The notes beneath the pieces were generated by a model that was given only the letters and a program-made list of their open reading frames with translations, had not been told where the DNA came from and ran no database searches. From an uncultured Bartonella sp. (GTDB taxonomy: Bacteria > Pseudomonadota > Alphaproteobacteria > Rhizobiales > Rhizobiaceae), in the NCBI GenBank assembly GCA_946478665.1, contig CAMLCZ010000003.1, positions 62,001-126,000 of the forward strand: DNA of 64,000 nucleotides, in the 5' to 3' direction. This document shows positions 57,505 through 64,000 of the stretch, piece after piece. Each line of letters opens with the position of its first letter. The first letter of the stretch is position 1. Both the position numbers and the translations under genes were made by a program.

Positions 57505-58380
57505 TTAAGCCGCCTCTTTTTCAGCTGGTTGACCAGCGATAGCTTCCTGTTCAACAACGTCGATTGTTGGACGTTCGCTTGCCGATATTGTCTTGCGGCC
57601 ATATTCAAGGGCTATCTGGGGCATGGCACCATTCATATAGGCCAATAGGGTTTGCTTGATAACGTTATAAATTCTTGCTTTTTTGCCTCTAACAAGTTTG
57701 ATTTTTGCCGCTATCGGGGCAAAAACACCATAGGCAAAGAAAATACCGCCGAATGTGCCAACGAGTGCGGCACCAATGTAATGACCTAAAACTTCAGGAG
57801 ATTCATTAAGGTGTCCCATCGCTTTGACAACACCCAGAACAGCAGCAACAATACCCAAGGCAGGTAAGGCATCTGCTACGGTTTGCATAGCTTGGTAAGA
57901 CTTGAGCGCATCTTGGGAAAGTGTATGGATTTCTTCGTCCATAAGAGCTTCAATTTCAAACGGGCGAGCATTTCCTACAAGAATTAACCGGCAATAATCA
58001 CAAATGAAATTTGTAATAGAGTCATCTTTCAAAACACCAGGATATTGCTGAAAAATGGTCGACTCTTTAGGGTTATCAAAATGCCCTTCAATTTCGGAAC
58101 GCGACTTGGAACGCATTTCCCGCATCAAAACATACAGTAGACCTAAAAGAGAAAGATAGTCTTTTTGCTTCGGTACGGATTCCTTCATAGCCTCTAACGT
58201 GGCTTTTAAAGTGTCTTTGATAATTGAAAATGGATTAGCAATAACAAATGTGCCCAATGCCGCGCCAAGAATAATAACAAATTCCCACGGCTGCATAAGC
58301 ACGGAAACATGGCCACCCATTGCCATAAAACTTCCGAGTATGCACCCTAGCGCAATCGCTAAACCGAGAATAACACCCAA
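57505..58380 (-). CDS. motA: Flagellar motor stator protein MotA
   Basis: A 291-residue proton-channel stator subunit with four membrane helices (about 2-20, 30-50, 170-190 and 200-222). The [25 protein letters not shown] segment near the N-terminus and the periplasmic/cytoplasmic loop pattern match MotA. It starts with TTG at 58380, eight bases after AGGAG. motB is not adjacent. It is the first gene of the minus-strand flagellar unit, divergent from the DUF1217 gene. Confidence 0.95.
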   Translation of the reverse strand: MGVILGLAIALGCILGSFMAMGGHVSVLMQPWEFVIILGAALGTFVIANPFSIIKDTLKATLEAMKESVPKQKDYLSLLGLLYVLMREMRSKSRSEIEGHFDNPKESTIFQQYPGVLKDDSITNFICDYCRLILVGNARPFEIEALMDEEIHTLSQDALKSYQAMQTVADALPALGIVAAVLGVVKAMGHLNESPEVLGHYIGAALVGTFGGIFFAYGVFAPIAAKIKLVRGKKARIYNVIKQTLLAYMNGAMPQIALEYGRKTISASERPTIDVVEQEAIAGQPAEKEAA

Positions 58381-58615
58381 CGCAAATGCTCCTATATTTG
58401 TCTTTCAATAAAACTATATTTCAATGGCCTTGCGTGAAGCTTGTGTGCAGAATTTCTGCTCATCGCGCATGATTTATGCTGCAATATAGGGAGCTGGCTA
58501 ACATTTTCTAATTTTGAACTATATATATTAAAGAGCAAATTTCAGTTTGGGTTTTTAGTTCAGCTTCAGGCAAGTTTCATGGACTAAAACAAACGTAATG
58601 AGGAAGGGGTATCCT

Positions 58616-59416
58616 ATGATTGGCACTTATGTCAGCTATAGAAGTACAATAGATAATATGTCGAAAACGCTTAACACGGTTATGAACCAACCTGATGTTA
58701 AACGCGAGACAGATTATTATACCCAGAATATAAAAAGTGTCAGATCCGTTGATGACTTTCTAAATGATACGCGTTTGTTCAATTATGCCATGAAAGCTTA
58801 TGGTCTTGAGGATATGAGCTATGCCAAGGGCATGATGCGCAAGGTTTTAACAGATGCCGATTATGCGGCAAATCTTACAGATAAACGTTATCAGCAGTTT
58901 GCCGCCGCATTCAATTTTACCAAATATGGCGATAAAGCCACCGAAAAAGACAGTGCCACCAAAGTTGCCGTGAATAAATATATGCAGCAAACTTTGGAAA
59001 CGCAGGTTGGTGAGCAAAATGAAGGCACCCGACTTGCACTTTACTTTACCCGCACAATTGGTGGAATGTCGCAAAACGGTACCCTCTCACAAGATGATTG
59101 GGCTTATCAAATCCTGTCGGATAAAGCGCTTTCCTATGTTGTTTATACAGCATTAGGTGTTCCAGACAGTGTGCGTGCTTCAGATGTTGAAGGGCAAAAA
59201 CGTCTGCTGGAATCGCGTCTTACTTTTGATGATTTGGCAGATGCTGGGAAGCTTGAAACCCTGATTGGGCGGTTTTCTGCAATGTATGACGCAAAAAATC
59301 AACCACAGGTTAGCCCAGCGCTTACACTTTTGCAGAGTACAGGAACGGGAAATACATTTGGATTTTCCAATGCATCCATGATTGCAATGCAATCACTTAA
59401 ACCTGGCGGAAATTGA
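58616..59416 (+). CDS. DUF1217-domain flagellar cluster protein
   Basis: A 266-residue protein of the DUF1217 family (signature segments YTQNIKSVRSVDDFLNDTRLFNYAMKAYGLEDMSYAKGM near residue 38). In Rhizobiales this gene sits next to flgF, and its product is linked to the flagellum in position only. ATG 58616 is preferred because AGGAAGGGG lies upstream. The Rhizobiales order DUF1217-flgF-fliI is kept here. Confidence 0.88.
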   Translation: MIGTYVSYRSTIDNMSKTLNTVMNQPDVKRETDYYTQNIKSVRSVDDFLNDTRLFNYAMKAYGLEDMSYAKGMMRKVLTDADYAANLTDKRYQQFAAAFNFTKYGDKATEKDSATKVAVNKYMQQTLETQVGEQNEGTRLALYFTRTIGGMSQNGTLSQDDWAYQILSDKALSYVVYTALGVPDSVRASDVEGQKRLLESRLTFDDLADAGKLETLIGRFSAMYDAKNQPQVSPALTLLQSTGTGNTFGFSNASMIAMQSLKPGGN

Positions 59417-59497
59417 TTTTAACGCGTTAAACGCAGATCTTTTGTCCGCCTAATCTTGACAGATGTTTCGCATCTGATGAGGAAAGGACAAAGATTA

Positions 59498-60235
59498 ATG
59501 CAAAATCCGATATATGTTGGTGTTTCGGGTCAAATTAGTCTCACACGGCGCATGGAAACGATTGCGCAAAACATGGCGAATATAAACACGCCAGGTTTTA
59601 GAGCAGAGGCAATGAAGTTTGACACGCTTGTTTCACCAGTTGCCCGCGATAATAGCGAAACTATCAATTTCAGTAGTGCAGGAAAAAGCTATATCGCGAC
59701 AGATCGCGGTCCAGTTACCCAAACGGGCAATGCTTTAGATGTTGCCGTTAATGGAGATTCCTACTTTTCGTTACAAACGCCGGCTGGCCAAGTATATACA
59801 CGCGATGGGCGTATGATGATGACGCCAGATGGCGGGCTTGTCTCTGTGATGGGGTATCCTTTTCTTGATAATGGTGGCGCGCCACTTCAAATTAACCCAG
59901 CCAATGGCGCCCCACGCATTTCTGCCGATGGCGGCATTTATCAGAATAATATTCAAGTCGGTGCTATAGGTCTTTATCAGTTTCAGCCTAATAGCACATT
60001 GCGCTATGGGCCTAATGCATCTGTCATTCCAGATAAGCAACCTGTGCCAATACAAGGCGATGCTGCTAATGGCGTGGTGCAAGGTTTTATTGAAAATTCC
60101 AATGTTAACGGTGTCATCGAAATGACCCGTCTTATTGAGGTTACAAGAGCTTTTGAACGTGTCGAGTCACTGCTGCGCCAACAGGAAGAAATGGGTAGTC
60201 AAGCAATTCGTACACTGGGCGGCAAAACGTCTTAA
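59498..60235 (+). CDS. flgF: Flagellar proximal rod protein FlgF
   Basis: A 245-residue rod protein. The N-terminal rod motif (ISLTRRMETIAQNMANINTPGFRAE) and the C-terminal helical rod segment (FIENSNVNGVIEMTRLIEVTRAFERVESLLRQQEE) are standard for FlgF/FlgG-type proteins, and NALDVAVNGDSYFSLQTPAGQVYTRDG is in the middle. ATG 59498 has AGGAAAGGAC upstream. It is exported through the type III system and sits in the rod. Confidence 0.94.
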   Translation: MQNPIYVGVSGQISLTRRMETIAQNMANINTPGFRAEAMKFDTLVSPVARDNSETINFSSAGKSYIATDRGPVTQTGNALDVAVNGDSYFSLQTPAGQVYTRDGRMMMTPDGGLVSVMGYPFLDNGGAPLQINPANGAPRISADGGIYQNNIQVGAIGLYQFQPNSTLRYGPNASVIPDKQPVPIQGDAANGVVQGFIENSNVNGVIEMTRLIEVTRAFERVESLLRQQEEMGSQAIRTLGGKTS

Positions 60236-60285
60236 ACGTTTGAAGAAACAATTTTGATGGCGAAGACGTAATCAGGTCTTATTCT

Positions 60286-61674
60286 ATGCAAGATACCAAT
60301 GCGAACAAAGACTGCCCAACTAGGAAGGCGACAAACGCTTTGTCGCTTCTCTCGGCTTTTGCTCAATGTCAAGAAAAGCATCCATCTTTATTGGTATGCA
60401 ATGGCGGCATAGTCAACGATGTTTCACGCACGGCTGTTGCGGCTCGTGGATTATCCGACCTTGTTTCCCTTGGCGATAGTGTCTTGATAGATTGCGGCGA
60501 CAGAACGGGGCGTGGTGAGATTATCCGCGTCAATGAAGATCATGTTTTAATAAAGCCATATGATGAAACTGTTATCCCATCATTATGTGCATCTGTTTTT
60601 CCAAATGGCCCTTTATTTGTCGCGCCTGATGAAACATGGCGCGGCAGAGTGGTTAATGCTTTGGGAGAAGCCATTGATGATAAAGGGCCAATCATATCTG
60701 GTTCAACCCAAATGGCAGTTGAAACCCATGCCCCACCGGCATTAAAACGCGCACGTGTCGGCAATGGGCTCAAAACAGGTGTAAAAGTGATAGATATTTT
60801 CACACCTTTATGTTTTGGCCAACGTATTGGTATCTTTGCGGGTTCTGGTGTCGGTAAATCAACACTCCTGGCAATGATGACGCAAACAGATGCATTCGAC
60901 ACGGTTGTACTGGCATTGACAGGCGAGCGCGGACGCGAAGTTCGCGATATGCTTGACGACACAATGAAAGGAAAACTTTCGAAAGTTGTTACCGTCGTTG
61001 CAACTGGCGATGAAAGCCCCATGATGCGCCGTCTTGCCCCCGCTACCGCGACGACAATAGCGGAATATTTTTGTTCATTAGGGGACAATGTGTTGCTAAT
61101 GGTCGATTCTGTGACACGCTATGCCTTGGCCGCACGTGAAGTGGCAATAGCGGCTGGAGAGCCCCCAGTATCACGTGGTTTTCCGCCAAGTGTATTCAGC
61201 CAATTACCACGCTTACTTGAGCGCGCTGGTCCAGGACCCGAAGGAAAGGGGTCAATTACCGGCATATACGCGGTGCTTGTTGATGGTGATGACCATAATG
61301 ATCCTATAGCGGATTCTATTAGAGGTATTCTTGATGGCCATATTGTTCTTGATCGTTCCATTGCCGCTCAAGGACGTTATCCCGCAATTGATATTCCGAC
61401 CTCAATATCACGCTTGGCACCGCATAGCTGGACACCTGACCAGAAAAAACTGGTACAAAGTTTGAAGGAAATGATTTCACGCTATGAAGAAACACGTGAT
61501 CTTCGTGCAATGGGCGCTTATCGCGCAGGTTCTGATGCCATATTAGATCAGGCAATTGTCATGGTGCCACGCATTTATGCGGCAATGAACCAAGGACCCG
61601 ACACACCAATTTCTAAGGATCCTTATGATGATTTGGCAAAAGCCCTAAAGCCACAATTGGCGGACAAGGCGTAA
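60286..61674 (+). CDS. fliI: Flagellar export ATPase FliI
   Basis: A 462-residue ATPase of the flagellar export apparatus. Walker A is GSGVGKSTLL near residue 186, and Walker B is LLMVDSVTRYALA near 270. It is homologous to the F1 ATPase beta subunit. It lies 50 bp after flgF on the plus strand; the next gene starts 12 bases after its stop. No fliH is visible. Confidence 0.96.
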   Translation: MQDTNANKDCPTRKATNALSLLSAFAQCQEKHPSLLVCNGGIVNDVSRTAVAARGLSDLVSLGDSVLIDCGDRTGRGEIIRVNEDHVLIKPYDETVIPSLCASVFPNGPLFVAPDETWRGRVVNALGEAIDDKGPIISGSTQMAVETHAPPALKRARVGNGLKTGVKVIDIFTPLCFGQRIGIFAGSGVGKSTLLAMMTQTDAFDTVVLALTGERGREVRDMLDDTMKGKLSKVVTVVATGDESPMMRRLAPATATTIAEYFCSLGDNVLLMVDSVTRYALAAREVAIAAGEPPVSRGFPPSVFSQLPRLLERAGPGPEGKGSITGIYAVLVDGDDHNDPIADSIRGILDGHIVLDRSIAAQGRYPAIDIPTSISRLAPHSWTPDQKKLVQSLKEMISRYEETRDLRAMGAYRAGSDAILDQAIVMVPRIYAAMNQGPDTPISKDPYDDLAKALKPQLADKA

Positions 61675-61686
61675 AGAGTAGAAATT

Positions 61687-62607
61687 ATGCCGGATTTTAT
61701 CAAGTCAGAACCGCAATTTGAGCCTGATGAAAAAAAATTTGATTTCTCGCAAAGCTCTGACCAACAGGGTGGTAAAGCACATCGGCGAGAAACAGAAGAT
61801 CAATTGGCTGATGTCATCCATAATCTTGAAGCTCTGGAAACAGAACGTATTGCTTTTATGGAAACTAAGAAAAGCGATCGTCCAACGAAGGCGTGGTTTA
61901 AAATATGGCGCCGGTCACGAGTAAATAAGGCGGACAACGCAATCAATGCGTTGGGCGAGACTATCGACAATGACGATGAAAAACAGAAAAAGAACAAAAA
62001 ATTTTCTCTTTTCTCCGCTGGAGCCATTGGTTTGGAAACTGTTGGGCTTGCCGGCATATTCGGCAATATTAAGGGCAGCATGATACTTGGTATTTTTCAT
62101 TCAGCTGATGCGGTTATCCGTGCAGGTACGATAGCCTTGGCTATCGGGTGTGGTAGTTTGCCGTTTATTGCCTATCATTTTCAAGGAAGGGGCGCAGAAG
62201 GGGCTTCTGATCAAGTATTGGCTTCAAGTGACGGTACGGACAATCAAACACATTCAAAACAATATAAAAAGGTTAGATTTGAGCCGATTGATCGCGTTAA
62301 TCCCAATGCAAAGTATGATTATGACTCAACGGAAGCCATTATGTCGAATGGTAAAGGTCTACCAAAGGCTAAAATACCAGCACAATATACCAAGACATCA
62401 AAACCTGTTGCATCAAAAACAAAGTCTTTTGTTGTCAAACAAGTGGTTAATGGTATGGCAATGATAGAATATGAGCATGGGTACTGGTTTGCAGCCCCTG
62501 GCAGCACTTTGCCTGATGGTAGCCGTTACATGCACGCCATTAGAGATAAACAAAGCGGAAAGCTTGAATTAAAAACAACACATGGCTCTGTGCCAGTTGC
62601 TGGATAA
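61687..62607 (+). CDS. Uncharacterised flagellar cluster protein between fliI and flgB
   Basis: A 306-residue protein that I do not recognise. The first 100 residues are charged and coiled-coil-like; one or two hydrophobic segments follow (about residues 112-130 and 142-160). The C-terminal part (about 255-306) has FVVKQVVNGMAMIEYEHGYWF and PGSTLPDGS. An open frame of this size lies between fliI and flgB in the Agrobacterium-type cluster, so it is likely flagellar. No catalytic motif is visible. Confidence 0.65.
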   Translation: MPDFIKSEPQFEPDEKKFDFSQSSDQQGGKAHRRETEDQLADVIHNLEALETERIAFMETKKSDRPTKAWFKIWRRSRVNKADNAINALGETIDNDDEKQKKNKKFSLFSAGAIGLETVGLAGIFGNIKGSMILGIFHSADAVIRAGTIALAIGCGSLPFIAYHFQGRGAEGASDQVLASSDGTDNQTHSKQYKKVRFEPIDRVNPNAKYDYDSTEAIMSNGKGLPKAKIPAQYTKTSKPVASKTKSFVVKQVVNGMAMIEYEHGYWFAAPGSTLPDGSRYMHAIRDKQSGKLELKTTHGSVPVAG

Positions 62608-62766
62608 TTTACCGACGGTTCTAGTTAAAAAAATAGGTTCTGAATATAGTTTTACTTGGAAATACTGAAATTTTCTTCAAACATAAAAACTAGATTGTTG
62701 TTTCCGGTAAAATATATTTTTCAAGATTTTCACAAACCGCAAGTCTCGCGCAAGTTTGCTGATCTA

Positions 62767-62788
62767 CTCTCTTATGAGATTAAGAGAG
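62767..62788 (+). promoter_or_regulatory. Hairpin covering the flgB ribosome-binding region
   Basis: CTCTCTTA (62767-62774) pairs with TAAGAGAG (62781-62788), an eight-base-pair perfect stem with a TGAGAT loop. The right arm overlaps the purine stretch AAGAGAG, ten bases before the flgB ATG (62799), that would serve as the ribosome-binding site. Folding would hide this site and could reduce flgB translation. Confidence 0.4.
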
Positions 62789-62798
62789 CAGAAAACAG

Positions 62799-63185
62799 AT
62801 GGGTCCAGTAAAACTTTTCGATATAGCGAACAAGCAAGCTGAGTGGTTGGCAGCCCGCCAGAAGGCTGTTGCCAGCAATGTCGCGAATGTTAATACGCCG
62901 GGATATAAAGCCCGTGACGTGCAGGATTTCACTTCTGTTCTTCAAAATAACACTATGGCCATGACCGTAACCAACGTTGCGCATATGGATGTGACAGATA
63001 ACGGGATGGAAGCCCGTGCCATGCGTCCGCAAGATACAATCGAGACAACGCATTCAGGCAATAATGTCGATCTTGAAGATGAAATGCGTAAGGGCGGTGA
63101 AATTGGCCAAGATATGTCACTCAATACGGTTATTGTAAAAGCTTTTCATCGCATGATGATGGCGACAGTCAAAGGAGGATCGTAA
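62799..63185 (+). CDS. flgB: Flagellar basal body rod protein FlgB
   Basis: A 128-residue rod protein. The N-terminal rod motif AEWLAARQKAVASNVANVNTPGYKARDV is clear, and the C-terminal segment NVDLEDEMRKGGEIGQDMSLNTVIVKAFHRMMMATV is typical. It forms the proximal rod with FlgC, FlgF and FliE. It is two bases upstream of flgC. Confidence 0.95.
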   Translation: MGPVKLFDIANKQAEWLAARQKAVASNVANVNTPGYKARDVQDFTSVLQNNTMAMTVTNVAHMDVTDNGMEARAMRPQDTIETTHSGNNVDLEDEMRKGGEIGQDMSLNTVIVKAFHRMMMATVKGGS

Positions 63186-63187
63186 TT

Positions 63188-63604
63188 ATGTCTGATCCAC
63201 TTGTTGCAGCCGGACGTGTAGCCTCAACAGGACTATCTGCACAATCAACGCGGCTTCGTATTATTGCTGAAAATATGGCTAATGCCAATTCCACTGGGGC
63301 TACTACAGGCGCGGCGCCTTACCAGCGTAAAATTGTAAGCTTTGAAGCCACGCTTAACCCTTACGCAGATGCGCAAGGCGTTGAAGTTACAAGAATTGGT
63401 CGGGATAAAGCACCTTACATTGTGAAGTATGAACCGGGGCACCCCGCAGCAGATGCAAATGGAAATGTAAAATATCCTAATGTGAATGCTGTCGTCGAAA
63501 TGGCAGATATGCGTGAAGCCAACCGGTCTTATGAAGCAAATTTGCAAGTTGTCCGTCAAGCGCGTGATCTTGTCTCGCAAACGATCGATTTATTGAGAGG
63601 ATAA
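63188..63604 (+). CDS. flgC: Flagellar basal body rod protein FlgC
   Basis: A 138-residue rod protein. STGLSAQSTRLRIIAENMANANSTG (N-terminal rod motif) and the C-terminal NVNAVVEMADMREANRSYEANLQVVRQARDLVSQTIDLL are characteristic. It lies between flgB and a 62-residue ORF. Its export and assembly depend on FliE and FlgB. Confidence 0.95.
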   Translation: MSDPLVAAGRVASTGLSAQSTRLRIIAENMANANSTGATTGAAPYQRKIVSFEATLNPYADAQGVEVTRIGRDKAPYIVKYEPGHPAADANGNVKYPNVNAVVEMADMREANRSYEANLQVVRQARDLVSQTIDLLRG

Positions 63605-63608
63605 GCAA

Positions 63609-63797
63609 ATGCAAAAAGGGTTGTTGGAAACGCATGCGACCGATCCAATTGTAAAAAAACCTCTCGAGCACGACGGGCAAAATAGCAACGGCAACAGTAT
63701 TCATGACGAAATCGGTCATTCTTATAAAGATGATTTGGAGGTCATACGACGTTCAGCACATCTGATAGCTGGTACATTTAAACGGACAGGAATTTAA
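63609..63797 (+). CDS. Small hypothetical protein between flgC and fliE, 62 residues
   Basis: Starts with ATG four bases after the flgC stop and ends two bases before fliE, so it fits into the operon without gaps. The product is hydrophilic, with ETHATDPIVKKPLEHD near the start and SYKDDLEVIRRSAHLI near the end. I do not recognise a family. The Agrobacterium order goes straight from flgC to fliE, so this extra frame could be a lineage-specific gene or a spacer. Confidence 0.5.
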   Translation: MQKGLLETHATDPIVKKPLEHDGQNSNGNSIHDEIGHSYKDDLEVIRRSAHLIAGTFKRTGI

Positions 63798-63799
63798 GG

Positions 63800-64000
63800 A
63801 TGATTCAATCGCTTACCTCCGCAACAACACGTATGGCATTGGAACGGTTGGGCCAAACGCAGGGTGCGAGTTCAAGCCAGAATGTTACACAGAATACGCA
63901 AACTCTAGGTCAAAATGGCGATGTTAAAACACCAAGCTTCGAACAGGTTTTAGCTGAAATAACTGGATCGGTCAGTGACAATCTTGGAAAAGCGGAAACA
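63800..64000 (+). CDS. fliE: Flagellar hook-basal body protein FliE, cut by window edge
   Basis: The first 67 codons of FliE, cut by the right edge. The product starts MIQSLTSATTRMALE and continues to the family segment SFEQVLAEITGSVSDN. FliE connects the MS ring to the proximal rod. The ATG lies two bases after the stop of the 62-residue frame. Only the N-terminus can be assessed. Confidence 0.88.
   Translation, partial: MIQSLTSATTRMALERLGQTQGASSSQNVTQNTQTLGQNGDVKTPSFEQVLAEITGSVSDNLGKAET

Overview
The window looks like chromosomal DNA of an AT-rich alphaproteobacterium of the Rhizobiales (Hyphomicrobiales). Its gene content and order resemble the Brucella/Bartonella/Agrobacterium side of that order. 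Examples are glnD-murJ-trpS-usp-nifU, HAD-ribF, hisS-hisZ-hisG with short-form HisG, CIRCE-groES-groEL, and a flagellar block flhB-fliG-fliN-fliM-motA facing DUF1217-flgF-fliI-orf-flgB-flgC-fliE. A flagellated, low-GC Bartonella-like bacterium, such as the insect-gut lineages, would fit. That placement is inference, not proof.

Layout. 1-6.4 kb, minus strand: a cut-off Ldh2-type dehydrogenase coupled to a DASS anion transporter, a MaoC/HTD2-type acyl-CoA hydratase, and a three-gene ABC importer of the NMT1/SsuA type. 6.8-16.4 kb: a coiled-coil membrane protein, a TSUP exporter with its TIGR02186 partner, a GT21 glycosyltransferase, the pdeM/Lhr-like helicase DNA-repair pair, a GT25 glycosyltransferase, a Tat-exported CAP protein and two small proteins. 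16.6-26.6 kb: xseA-tag, hisS-hisZ-hisG, two very small genes, a peroxiredoxin, pgm and fumC. 27.3-31.4 kb: an XRE regulator and then almost 3.8 kb without ordinary genes. 31.5-47.2 kb: groES-groEL under a CIRCE operator, an NfuA-like protein, a Usp, trpS, murJ, glnD, ribF, a MipA porin-like protein, an FMN reductase and fdhD. 47.7-64 kb: flagellar genes, running off the right edge inside fliE.

The unusual part is 28.8-31.15 kb. It holds cassettes repeated every 475-509 bp. Each carries a two-hairpin RNA motif with a near-invariant loop (core GGGCCCCGCAAC). Three complete cassettes also carry, or partly carry, a small ORF. The five RNA copies differ in sequence but keep both stems through compensatory and G-U changes, and the last copy ends in a T-tract. 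This looks like a tandem family of small structured RNAs next to an XRE regulator, and I do not recognise it as a named family. Bartonella Brt RNAs paired with HTH 'Trp' proteins are the closest published idea I know, but I cannot test that link here.

How the genes work together. The flagellar block supplies export gate (FlhA, FlhB, FliR), C-ring (FliG, FliM, FliN), stator (MotA), rod (FlgB, FlgC, FlgF, FliE), ATPase (FliI) and several small helpers of uncertain role. The his genes provide histidyl-tRNA synthetase and the HisZ/HisG ATP phosphoribosyltransferase pair. No tRNA, rRNA, insertion sequence or CRISPR array was seen.
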